NCBI RefSeq assembly: GCF_014595995.2
Contig: NZ_CP063989.1
Coordinates: 744,001-808,000 of the forward strand
DNA: 64,000 nucleotides
Direction: 5' to 3'
From: Actinomyces respiraculi
GTDB taxonomy: Bacteria > Actinomycetota > Actinomycetes > Actinomycetales > Actinomycetaceae
Every line of letters starts with the position of its first letter. Positions within the stretch are counted from its first letter, which is position 1. The notes under the pieces are model-generated. The model saw only the letters and a program-made list of their open reading frames with translations. It was not told the DNA's origin and did not search any database. The translations under genes were made by a program, and so were the position numbers. Positions 16,581-24,198 of the stretch are shown here, in pieces.

Positions 16581-17488
16581 CCCTGTCCTCCAGAACTGTC
16601 TCGTCCTCACTGGCGGGGCCATCGGCCGGCCCCCGCCCGCCCGAGCGACGGCGTCGGGGCCTGTCCCGGCGCGGCAGATGGGCCGTGGTGCGCCATGGGG
16701 CCCTGATCATGGGCGCCCTGGTGTCCATCTTCCCCTTCTACTGGATGATCGTGCTGGCCACCCACTCCTCCGAGGTCATCTACCGCTTCCCCCCGGTGCT
16801 CACGCCCGGAGACCTGTTGGGGAAGAACCTGGCGTCGATCTTCTCGCGGATCAACATCTGGGCGGCGATGGCCAACACGGTCCTCGTGGCAGCCACCGTG
16901 ACCTTCCTGGTCCTGCTCATCGCCTCCCTGGCCGCCTTCGCCTTCGCCAAGTACGAGTTCGCCGGCAAGAAGGTGTTCTTCGGCATCATCATGGCCACCT
17001 TCCTGCTACCGGCCCAGCTGGCCACGATCCCGCAGTTCCTCCTCATGAGCCGACTCGGGTGGGTGGGTGATCTCAAGGCGCTGATCGTGCCCTCCCTGGC
17101 CAGCGCCTTCGGGGTGTTCTGGCTGCGCCAGTACGCCTCCAGCGCGATCCCCAGCGAGCTGCTCGAGGCGGCCAGGATCGACGGCTGCGGGTTCTGGCGC
17201 CAGTACCTCCACGTGTGCCTGCCTATGATCCGTCCGGCGCTGGGGTTCCTGGGGATGTTCACCTTCATCGGGTCCTGGAACGACTTCCTGTGGCCCTTGA
17301 TCGTCCTCAACGACCCCTCGCGCTTGACGCTCCAGGTGGCCCTGAGCCAGCTCAAGACGGCGCACGGGACCGACTACGGCATGCTCATGGCCTCCGCCCT
17401 CATCTCGATCGTCCCGCTGCTCGTCATCTTCTTCGTGGGAGCCAGGCAGTTCATCGCCGGGATCACCGAAGGCGCGCTCAAGAACTGA
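16577..17488 (+). CDS. Sugar ABC transporter permease (MalG/UgpE type)
   Basis: A 303-residue second permease of the importer. The EAA loop reads LLEAARIDGCGFWRQYLHVC, and the C-terminal WNDFLWPLIVLND and FFVGARQFIAGITEGALKN are typical of MalG-type subunits. The frame is open upstream to 15896, but the ATG at 16577 is chosen because it overlaps the stop of the first permease as ATGA and begins just ahead of the basic leader and first membrane span. Confidence 0.94.
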   Translation: MTLSSRTVSSSLAGPSAGPRPPERRRRGLSRRGRWAVVRHGALIMGALVSIFPFYWMIVLATHSSEVIYRFPPVLTPGDLLGKNLASIFSRINIWAAMANTVLVAATVTFLVLLIASLAAFAFAKYEFAGKKVFFGIIMATFLLPAQLATIPQFLLMSRLGWVGDLKALIVPSLASAFGVFWLRQYASSAIPSELLEAARIDGCGFWRQYLHVCLPMIRPALGFLGMFTFIGSWNDFLWPLIVLNDPSRLTLQVALSQLKTAHGTDYGMLMASALISIVPLLVIFFVGARQFIAGITEGALKN

Positions 17489-17491
17489 GCC

Positions 17492-17533
17492 GGTGGCGCC
17501 GGTGGGGGCCTGAACCGCCCTCCCGGCGCCACC
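17492..17533. terminator. Bidirectional terminator between permease and nitroreductase
   Basis: A perfect 11-bp inverted repeat, GGTGGCGCCGG (17492-17502) with CCGGCGCCACC (17523-17533), lies three bases after the permease stop. It separates two convergent genes. Confidence 0.65.
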
Positions 17534-17547
17534 GCCCCGGCGTGGCC

Positions 17548-18297
17548 TCAGTCCTTGGGCGCCACCAGTTGCACGGGGCGCCGCTCAGCGCGGAAGTCGT
17601 TGACCGGGTCGTCGCTGGCGTAGCCCAGGGCGAAGCCGGTGACGAGGTGGTAGTTCTTCGGGACGTCGAACTCGGCGTCGAGGGGGCGCCTCCAGGTGGC
17701 GAGGACCCCCAGCGGGCAGGAGTCGACGCCGTGCGCCTTGGCGGACAGGAAGAGGGTCTGGAGCATGAGCCCGGCGTCGAGGGCGGCGAAGGGCATGAGC
17801 CCCTTGTGGATGAGGACGAAGCCCACGACCGGGGCGTTGAAGGCCCGGCAGGAGGCGCGGGCTGCCTCCTCACGGGCGGCACGGTCCCCACGGGCGATCC
17901 CCAGGTGGGTGTACAGGGCCTTGCCGACCTTCTGGGAGTGGGGGAGAAGGTCCTTGGGGTAGGGCGCCCAGGGCCGGTAGTCGCCGTCGGGGGCGTTGCC
18001 GGTGAGGACGAGCCGGGCCAGGGCTCCGCGCTGCTTGCGCACGACGGGCAGGGCCCTGTCGAACTCAGCGACGTAGGCGGCCCTGAGCCGCTCGGCCCGC
18101 GCCCCGGTGGCCAGGGCGAGCATGAAGGGACGGGTGTTGGACCAGCTCGGTGCCTGGCGGGTGTCGTCGAGGATCGCGTCGAGGACCTCCTGGGGGACCG
18201 GGTCTGGCCGGAAGCTGCGCACCGAGTGGCGTGAGGCGGCCAGGGCGCCGAACGCCTCGGCGTCGGCACCCTCTGTCGGGGTGGTCTCGTGCGTCAT
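17548..18297 (-). CDS. Nitroreductase family protein
   Basis: A 249-residue FMN-dependent oxidoreductase of the nitroreductase fold. The N-terminal RHSVRSFRPDPVPQEVLDAI is the conserved FMN-phosphate-binding start, PSWSNTRPF follows as the second flavin motif, and the C-terminal GVLATWRRP/VTGFALGYA segment closes the fold. It would reduce quinones, nitro compounds or enones with NAD(P)H in the cytoplasm; no specific substrate can be named. A GAGGAG sequence precedes the ATG. It sits between the mannoside importer and the GH3 gene with no obvious functional link. Confidence 0.9.
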   Translation of the reverse strand: MTHETTPTEGADAEAFGALAASRHSVRSFRPDPVPQEVLDAILDDTRQAPSWSNTRPFMLALATGARAERLRAAYVAEFDRALPVVRKQRGALARLVLTGNAPDGDYRPWAPYPKDLLPHSQKVGKALYTHLGIARGDRAAREEAARASCRAFNAPVVGFVLIHKGLMPFAALDAGLMLQTLFLSAKAHGVDSCPLGVLATWRRPLDAEFDVPKNYHLVTGFALGYASDDPVNDFRAERRPVQLVAPKD

Positions 18298-18334
18298 CGG
18301 GGCTCCTCGGGGTGTCGTGGGTCTTCGTCAGGGG

Positions 18335-20782
18335 TCAGGACAGGTGGAGGGCGATCTGCGCCTCCAGGCGCTCCATCGCGGGGGAGGACAGGACGAGGCG
18401 CAGGACGTTGCGGGCACTGCGCTGGAGCTCGCCGAGCGTGAGGTGCTCACCGCTGAGGTCCGCCGGGTCGAGGGCCGTGAGGATGGTCTGGTCGTGGCCG
18501 TCCTCGCGCTTCTGGTGCTCCCAGGACTCGGCGCCGGGCATGAGGACGTCGGCCTGGGCACGCAGACGGTAGGCGGAGTCGCTCAGCGCAGCGAAGTTCG
18601 GGTCCGTGGCGTGCTGGGCCCACCAGTCGGTGATGACGAGGCCCTCGTAGCCCCACTCCCCGCGCAGGATCGTGGTGACCAGGTCGTAGTTGTGGTAGGA
18701 CCACACGCCGTTGACCTTGTTGTAGGAGGTCATGAGCGTGCGCGGGGCGGCCTCGGCCACCACCATGCGGAAGGCCCGCAGGTAGATCTCGCGCAGGGCC
18801 CGGGCGGAGACGCGCGAGTCGTTGACCCACCGGTTGGTCTCCTGGTTGTTGGCCACGAAGTGCTTGGGGCAGGCGGACACGCCCGCCGACTGGATGCCGC
18901 GCACGTAGGCGGCTGCGCAGGCTCCGGTGAGCAGGGGGTCCTCCGAGTAGTACTCGAAGTTGCGTCCGCACAGGGGATCGCGGTGGATGTTCATGCCCGG
19001 CGCCAGTAGGACGTCGGAGCCCTTGCGCAGCATCTCCTGGGCGTGCAACGCCTCCATGCGCTCGATGAGTGCCGGGTCCCAGGTCGAGGCGAGCGCGGTG
19101 CCGCAGGGCAGGAGGGAGGCGAAGGCGGACACGCGGATGCCGGAGGGGCCGTCCGTCGTCGTTACCGCCGGGATGCCGCGCTCACGCAGCCGGGCGCGCA
19201 CGCCGCCGAAGGCCCCGGCGTTGCCGGGCGCACCCAGCGGGGAGTTCATGGTGACGTCGCCGTAGGCGAGCTCGGCCAGGTCCTCGGGCTCCAGGGAGGC
19301 GATGAAGGCGTCGAGGCTGATGGTGCCGACGGCCACGTCCTTCAGGGAGGAGCCGACGGCGGGGGCGGCGGTGATGGGCTCGGGCAGGCGCGCGAGGATG
19401 CGCTCGCGCAGGTTTGTGGTGCGCACCGGCACGGGCTCGATGGTGCGCCGGGCGGCGCCGTCGGGGGCGTAGGAGACACTCCAGCGCTCGAAGGGGTGGG
19501 CGGGGTCAGGTGCCAGGGCCTCCTCGAGCTGTTCGATGACCTCGGTGTCGACGACGCTCACGGCGCCGACGCGGGTGGCCTCGCGCACGTTGAGCCCCAC
19601 GTGTAGGGCGTGCTCGCCGGCCTCGAGGACCCAGGCGTGAGCGTGGCCGGTGGCGCCGGAGTCGTCGAAGGAGGTCAGCCGCTCGACGGGGAAGCTGAGG
19701 TCGAGCTCCTCGCTGTCCCCGGGGACGACCTGCCCCGTGCGGGCGAAGGCGACGAGCTGGCGCGCGGGCACGCCCAGGGCGGCGCGGGTGGCGGGGGCTG
19801 CGTAGACCTGCACGACGGTGGATCCGGGGCGCCGTCCTGTGTTGGTGGCGCTCACTCTCAGTCTCACGGTGTCCCCGTCGCGCTCGGGGGCTGTGGCCGC
19901 CAGGGCGAAGGTGGTGTAGCCCAGGCCGTGGCCGAAGGGGAACTGCACCCGCTCGGGGGTGAAGGTCTCGAAGGCGCGGTAGCCGACGAACACGTCCTCG
20001 GTGTACGTGTTGTGCTCCTTGCCGCCGAAGAAGGCGGAGGAGGGGTAGTGCTCGTAGCGGTACGCGATGGTGTCGGGCAGGCGCCCGCCTGGCTCGACGG
20101 CCCCGGTGAGCACGTCGGCGACGGCCCGGGCCCCCTCCATGCCGCCGGGCCAGGCGAGGAGCAGGGCGTCGATACCCATCTCCTCGGCCCAGGACAGGTC
20201 CATGACATTGCCGGAGTCGATGACGACGACGGTGTGCTTGAAGGCGGCTGCGGCACGCGCCAGGAGGGATCGCTCGTCCTCGGTGAGCAGGTAGGAGCCG
20301 GGCTCGAGGACGTTCTCGCGGTCCTCCCCGGCGGCCCTGCCGATGACGACGACGGCGGTGCGGGCACGCTGGGCCGCGGCGGTGATCGCCTCGTCGTCCA
20401 GGGGCATCTCCTCGTAGTGGCGTGGCCACTGGCCCCACTCGGCGTTTGGGGAGGGCTGGTCGGCGCACCAGCTGCGGTAGGTGGCGGCGAGCTCGGTGTC
20501 GACGGCGACGCCGGCTGCCGTGAGGCTGTCGAGGAGAGTGGTGGTGTAGGGCGGGTTGACGTCGCCCCCGGAGCCGTAGCCGACGGCGAACCAGTCGATC
20601 TGGACGCGGCCAAGGACGGCGACGCCCTCGCCGGGGGCCAGGGGCAGGACTCCGTTGTTGGTGAGCAGGACGGTGCCCTCTGCGGCGGCGCGGCGCGCGA
20701 GCGACACCAGCTCTGGGTCGACCCAGCGGTCGGCCTGCGCGTCGGCGCTCGTGAAGCCCTGTGCGACCTCACTCGTCGTCAT
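18335..20782 (-). CDS. GH3 beta-glucosidase with permuted domain order
   Basis: An 815-residue family 3 glycoside hydrolase in which the domains are swapped. The alpha/beta sandwich domain comes first (GTVLLTNNGVLPL near residue 40, VGYGSGGDVNP near 70, the acid/base-bearing region up to about 330). A fibronectin-III-like part follows at about 330-460. The TIM-barrel domain comes last (IPAVTTTDGPSGIRV near 540, HRDPLCGRNFEYYSEDP near 605, the nucleophile Asp in GLVITDWW near 718). This circularly permuted layout is known from Ruminococcus albus-type beta-glucosidases. There is no signal peptide. The frame is open to 21136, but the ATG at 20782 begins the homologous part and has GAGGGAGA upstream. 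Confidence 0.92.
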   Translation of the reverse strand: MTTSEVAQGFTSADAQADRWVDPELVSLARRAAAEGTVLLTNNGVLPLAPGEGVAVLGRVQIDWFAVGYGSGGDVNPPYTTTLLDSLTAAGVAVDTELAATYRSWCADQPSPNAEWGQWPRHYEEMPLDDEAITAAAQRARTAVVVIGRAAGEDRENVLEPGSYLLTEDERSLLARAAAAFKHTVVVIDSGNVMDLSWAEEMGIDALLLAWPGGMEGARAVADVLTGAVEPGGRLPDTIAYRYEHYPSSAFFGGKEHNTYTEDVFVGYRAFETFTPERVQFPFGHGLGYTTFALAATAPERDGDTVRLRVSATNTGRRPGSTVVQVYAAPATRAALGVPARQLVAFARTGQVVPGDSEELDLSFPVERLTSFDDSGATGHAHAWVLEAGEHALHVGLNVREATRVGAVSVVDTEVIEQLEEALAPDPAHPFERWSVSYAPDGAARRTIEPVPVRTTNLRERILARLPEPITAAPAVGSSLKDVAVGTISLDAFIASLEPEDLAELAYGDVTMNSPLGAPGNAGAFGGVRARLRERGIPAVTTTDGPSGIRVSAFASLLPCGTALASTWDPALIERMEALHAQEMLRKGSDVLLAPGMNIHRDPLCGRNFEYYSEDPLLTGACAAAYVRGIQSAGVSACPKHFVANNQETNRWVNDSRVSARALREIYLRAFRMVVAEAAPRTLMTSYNKVNGVWSYHNYDLVTTILRGEWGYEGLVITDWWAQHATDPNFAALSDSAYRLRAQADVLMPGAESWEHQKREDGHDQTILTALDPADLSGEHLTLGELQRSARNVLRLVLSSPAMERLEAQIALHLS

Positions 20783-20993
20783 GCTGTCTCTCCCTCGCTT
20801 GTGACGGGGTTGGCTCCGGTGTGTGGCCTGGCCGCAGCCTATCCACATGCTCCATCCGTTCGGTAGGTATTTGCGGGGCGGGCCCGTGTCTGGGCCAGCC
20901 CGGCCGGAGAAACCCGAGGAGGGCACCCGCAGCCGCTCCACTACCAACCACAGTCGGCACAGAGACCGGGCCAGGGTGAGGGCGGTCAGCCGG

Positions 20994-21374
20994 CGACTCC
21001 AGGCAGGGGGTCCAGAGCTTCTCGTGCTCAGTTGTGTCATGGGCGACCTCGCGCCAGTGCTCGCCGTGACCGGCGATGAGCATTGCCGCCCAGGGCTCGC
21101 GCCCCACTCCGCATCGACGTGAGCCTGCCCAGGCATATGCTCCAGGATCTGCCGGCCCTACTCATCGCGCCCCAGTGGCGCGGCGACACCCACGCCCCGG
21201 GCGCGCAGGCGGGCCGCCATGATCGACGCCCGCGCCGCCGAGCTCGGCCGTCACGCCCCGGGCGCGCAGGCGGGCCAGGTGCTCGTGGGCCGCCTGCGTC
21301 CCAGGCTCCCACCGCTTGCAGACCGTCCCGCCGATCCTGACCACCTTCCCGGAGGTGTTGTTGCCGGGCAGGAC
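20994..21374 (-). pseudogene. Aminoglycoside-phosphotransferase-family remnant
   Basis: On the minus strand, VLPGNNTSGKVVRIGGTV and QAAHEHLARLRARGV (about 21374-21243) match the N-terminus of the kinase-fold phosphotransferase (APH) family. PWAAMLIAGHGEHWREVAHD (about 21095-21036) matches its C-terminus. Both read in the same frame, but a stop at 21162 interrupts them and only about 40 codons separate the ends, so the catalytic core (HGD and DWD motifs) has been deleted. A 25-bp direct duplication sits in the gap (21191-21215 and 21252-21276). It is non-functional. Confidence 0.6.
21191..21276 (+). repeat. 25-bp direct repeat within the dead phosphotransferase gene
   Basis: The same 25 bases (beginning CACGCCCCGGGCGCGCAGG) occur at 21191-21215 and 21252-21276, 61 bases apart. 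They lie at the junction where the middle of the phosphotransferase gene is missing, so they probably record the rearrangement. Confidence 0.7.
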
Positions 21375-21554
21375 CTCGGCGCTCCCCGATCCCGCGCCGG
21401 CCCCGGTTGCCGCGGACTCCTGCCGCCAGCCTTCCAGTGGCCCAGCAGTGGCCCAGCGGCAGCGTGGGGTCCCCAGGGCTGGTGCGCTCGGCCGGGCCCA
21501 TGCCCCGACCGTACAGCGCCGACGGCGCCGCGCCTGCGTGTCGCCTACTTGCGC

Positions 21555-21602
21555 TGAGCCCTGAGCTTCCGCGCTGAGACCTGAGTCGAGCATCAGGGCT
21601 CA
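21555..21602. repeat. Inverted repeat TGAGCCCTGA / TCAGGGCTCA
   Basis: The arms are at 21555-21564 and 21593-21602. The same TGAGCCCTGAG / CTCAGGGCTCA arms form the hairpin behind mdh at 49093-49161, so this is a second small intergenic repeat family. It may serve as a terminator. Confidence 0.5.
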
Positions 21603-21695
21603 GCATGGCGGGTCGGGGCTGACGGGGCTCAGTGGGCTTACGTGAGGCCTGAGCGTTTGGTCCCACCTGAGGCGATGGCGCTCGGGAGTGACTCG

Positions 21696-21953
21696 CGTAG
21701 CGTGGTAGCGACTCCCATGGCGACCTGTGTGGTGGGGGTTGCACGCTCACGCTTTTCGGCCTCGGGCGGAATCCGCGGAATCATGCGGTTTTCTGGTTTG
21801 GTGTTCTCGGGTGCCTCGGCTCCCATGTGCATGGGCAGGGCCCATGCACATGGGAGCCGCGGAAGCCATTTTCGGCAAAACGGCCCAATTGGCGGAATAC
21901 CAATGAAAAGTTCGAATCGGCCAAGTCACACCAGTCACATGAGCGTGCAAGCC
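21696..21953 (+). repeat. Palindromic intergenic repeat element, copy 2
   Basis: The second copy of the element at 444-703, in the same orientation and nearly the same length. Terminal inverted repeats TTGCACGCTCA (21739-21749) and TGAGCGTGCAA (21940-21950) bound it. The central hairpin is longer here: GGCTCCCATGTGCATGGGC at 21818-21836 pairs perfectly over 19 bp with 21840-21858 around a 3-base loop. Substitutions relative to copy 1 keep the stems, while loops and linkers vary. No protein-coding frame is shared by the two copies. Confidence 0.8.
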
Positions 21954-21990
21954 TGTCCTGGTGGGGCTCGCCGTCGACCATGCTGGTGGC

Positions 21991-22038
21991 GAGTTCGAGG
22001 GGTACGTGTCGAGTTCGAGGGTTACGGGCTTGAACTCG
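21991..22038 (+). repeat. GAGTTCGAGG tandem and hairpin repeat
   Basis: One partial unit (21991-22010) and one full unit (22011-22038) of the short hairpin repeat found at 827-855. The full unit pairs GAGTTCGAG with CTTGAACTC. Confidence 0.6.
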
Positions 22039-22103
22039 CCCCCGACCCCTCGAGCTTGAGGGGTGCAGCCCGGACGACGGTGTGAGCCCGGCCCGCGCCG
22101 TAG

Positions 22104-22191
22104 CCGCTTCCTCGGACTCGCGGGGCACTGTGACCCGGCGGAGGGCACGGTGCCGCTGCTCCACCCGCTTCCTCGAACTCGCGGGGCACTG
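22104..22191 (+). repeat. 27-bp direct repeat pair
   Basis: The 27 bases at 22104-22130 and 22165-22191 (CCGCTTCCTCGAACTCGCGG and following) are identical apart from one base. They contain the inverse of the GAGTTCGAGG decamer, linking them to the hairpin repeats nearby. The spacing is 61 bases. Confidence 0.65.
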
Positions 22192-22242
22192 AGGTCCCGC
22201 GGTGGCCGGATACCCCGTCGGTGGCCCCTATCGGGGGTGTCG

Positions 22243-22362
22243 TGTCCACCGCGCGGACATGAGACCGACGGCCACGCGCACCCAGCCGAGGAATCCGCAT
22301 GATTCCGCGGACGCCCCCAACACCGTCGGCACGACAGCCCGCCCATGTCCGCCCGGTGGACA
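22243..22362. repeat. Inverted repeat TGTCCACCG(C/G)GCGGACATG
   Basis: The arm at 22243-22261 is matched, with one difference, by its inverse at 22344-22362. The intervening sequence contains CCGCATGATTCCGCGGA (22295-22311), the exact inverse of 21772-21788 inside palindromic element copy 2. A related TGTCC...GCGGACATG palindrome precedes copy 1 at about 393-411. The rest of 22363-22680 has no supported gene, although a short minus-strand stretch near 22440-22560 has coding-like codon bias. Confidence 0.55.
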
Positions 22363-22682
22363 GCCGGCGATGCGTGCTGTCGGTGGCTGGGCCCGTGCGC
22401 ACCGGTGCAACGGCGGGGCTGGCGGGCGCGGGCCATCGATCCCAGGGGCACGATGCGCGTGAGCCGGGCCGGCACGGTGGCGGTGATGGTGTGCCCGGCC
22501 TGGCCGGCTGGTGGGAGCCTGCTGACCTTGGTGGCGCGGGGGCCGCCAGGCCAGCGACTGACGCAGGTTCCGTGGGGGCGGGCGCAGGCTCCGACGGTGG
22601 GCGCGCCACTGCCGTCGGACACCGGCCCGCGACCCGGCAAGAAGGTTACGGTTTGATAACGGGCGTCAGAGGGTCTTCACCT

Positions 22683-22698
22683 GTCGACGCGCGTCGAC
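22683..22698. promoter_or_regulatory. Palindromic operator O1 of the 22.8-kb importer operon
   Basis: GTCGACGCGCGTCGAC is a perfect 16-bp palindrome with the central CG typical of LacI-family operators. A near-identical site lies 38 bases downstream (centre to centre). Both precede the binding-protein gene, and the LacI-type regulator at 26260 closes the same gene group. Confidence 0.7.
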
Positions 22699-22720
22699 GT
22701 AACGTGGTGGGCGCCCCGCC

Positions 22721-22736
22721 GTCGACGCGCGTCGAT
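22721..22736. promoter_or_regulatory. Palindromic operator O2 of the 22.8-kb importer operon
   Basis: GTCGACGCGCGTCGAT differs from O1 only in the last base. It lies 62 bases before the ATG at 22799. Tandem sites on the same gene suggest cooperative repression. Confidence 0.7.
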
Positions 22737-22798
22737 GTCAGCGGAGGGCCCCCACCCTCCCGCCGTCGCGGCCCCCGTGTTTCAAGGAGGAAACCCCC

Positions 22799-24115
22799 AT
22801 GGCAAACGCATTCCCCCGCCGCCGGTTCATCCAGGGCTCGGTCATCGCCGCCACGCTCGCTGCGGCAGCCGCCTGCTCCGGAGGCAGTGGCTCCGGTGGC
22901 TCTGGTGGCTCTGGTGGCTCCGGCGGTGGCTCCGCCGCCCTCGAGGGCACCGGCCCCATCACCTGGGTCCAGGGCAAGGACTTCTCCGGCGGCAAGGTCC
23001 AGGCACGCATCGACGAGTGGAACGCCGCCAACCCCGGCGAGGAGGTCACCCTCATCGAGCTCTCCGCTGAGGCGGACCAGCAGCGCCAGTCCTTCATCAA
23101 CAACGCCCAGACCAAGTCCGAGGCCTACGACGTCATCAGCGTCGACGTCGTCTGGGTTGCCGAGTTCGCCGCCAACCAGTGGCTCGTCGAGCTGCCCAAG
23201 GACGAGCTTCACTACGACGACGTCATTGAGGGCGTGTACAACACCGGCCTGTACGTCGACCGGCTCTTCGCCATGCCCTTCGCGACCGACTCCTCGATCA
23301 TGTTCTACCGCAAGGACTTCCTCGCCGAGGCCGGCATCACCGAGCCCCCCACTGACTGGGACGGCATCAAGGCCGCCATCGACGCCGTGCGCAAGGTCCC
23401 CGGCCACGAGAACATCGGCGGCTTCGGCGGCCAGTTCGCCAAGTACGAGGGCCTGACCTGCTGCGCCAGCGAGTTCATCAACTCCTTCGGCGGCTCCTAC
23501 TACGACAACGAGAACAACATCACGATCAACAGCCCCGCCGCCATCGAGGGCCTGCAGTTCCTCATGGACGGCTTCAAGGAGGGCTACATCCCCCAGCAGG
23601 CTCTGGAGTGGAAGGAGGAGGACGGCCGCAACGCCTTCGAGGCCGGCAACCTTCTCTTCTACCGCCAGTGGCCCTACCAGTACTCCAACAACGTCGAGGC
23701 GCTGGGCACCGATAAGTTCGGCATCGCACCCCTGCCCTCGCTCGGCGGCCACACCTTCGTGCCCACCCTCGGTGGCCACAACTGCGGCATCTCCGCCTAC
23801 TCCAAGAACAAGGCCACGGCCCTGAAGTTCATCAAGTGGTGGACCAGCCCCGAGTCCGAGAAGTACGCCCTCGACACCCAGGCGAACGCTCCCATTAACG
23901 CGGCCCTGTACGGGGACCCCGAGATGCTGGAGAAGTTCCCGTACCTCACCACCCTGCGCGCCTCCCTCGACTCCGCCGTCGGACGTCCGAAGGCCGTCTC
24001 CTACGGTGACGTCACCGCTGCCATCCAGGACGCCATCTACCCGGCGATCCAGCAGCAGACGACCGCCGAGGAGGCCATCGCCGGCCTCGAGAGCGCGCTC
24101 AAGGCGCTGGCCTGA
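22799..24115 (+). CDS. Sugar ABC transporter substrate-binding lipoprotein (trehalose/maltose type)
   Basis: A 438-residue CUT1 binding protein. The leader FPRRRFIQGSVIAATLAAAAAC is a lipoprotein signal with an RRRF twin-arginine start. After the cysteine comes a flexible Ser-Gly linker encoded by tandem GGCTCTGGT-like 9-mers (about 22888-22935). The mature part (ITWVQGKDFSGG, YDVISVDVVWVAEFAANQWL, DSSIMFYRKDFLAEAG) resembles the LpqY/ThuE/MalE group that binds trehalose, maltose or related alpha-glucosides. The specificity is inferred. An AAGGAGG ribosome binding site sits eight bases upstream. Regulation is probably by the LacI protein at 26260 through the two palindromes upstream. Confidence 0.93.
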   Translation: MANAFPRRRFIQGSVIAATLAAAAACSGGSGSGGSGGSGGSGGGSAALEGTGPITWVQGKDFSGGKVQARIDEWNAANPGEEVTLIELSAEADQQRQSFINNAQTKSEAYDVISVDVVWVAEFAANQWLVELPKDELHYDDVIEGVYNTGLYVDRLFAMPFATDSSIMFYRKDFLAEAGITEPPTDWDGIKAAIDAVRKVPGHENIGGFGGQFAKYEGLTCCASEFINSFGGSYYDNENNITINSPAAIEGLQFLMDGFKEGYIPQQALEWKEEDGRNAFEAGNLLFYRQWPYQYSNNVEALGTDKFGIAPLPSLGGHTFVPTLGGHNCGISAYSKNKATALKFIKWWTSPESEKYALDTQANAPINAALYGDPEMLEKFPYLTTLRASLDSAVGRPKAVSYGDVTAAIQDAIYPAIQQQTTAEEAIAGLESALKALA

Positions 24116-24128
24116 CGCACAGCTCACA

Positions 24129-24172
24129 CCCGGTCCTCGGGGGCGGCACACCCGCCGCCCCTGAGGACCGGG
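24129..24172 (+). terminator. Intercistronic attenuator hairpin
   Basis: A strong stem, CCCGGTCCTC with GAGGACCGGG (24129-24138/24163-24172), is extended by GGGGCGG/CCGCCCC. It lies between the binding-protein and first permease genes. Such hairpins usually keep permease expression below that of the abundant binding protein. Confidence 0.65.
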
Positions 24173-24198
24173 CAGAGCTCGATGCGCAAAGGAGCCCC

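Noticed and set aside
22104..22191. CRISPR-like repeats spaced 61 bases apart
   Set aside because: Only two units, not palindromic in CRISPR fashion, no cas genes in the window, and they belong to the dispersed GAGTTCGAGG repeat family.
22440..22640. Minus-strand coding-like stretch with LPPAGQAGHTITATVPARLT
   Set aside because: Codon bias looks genuine, but the piece is short, has no recognisable family and no intact ends, so it is mentioned only as a possible remnant.
22641..22682. GATAAC near 22655 as a -10 box for the importer operon
   Set aside because: The fit is poor and no -35 partner at correct spacing was seen.
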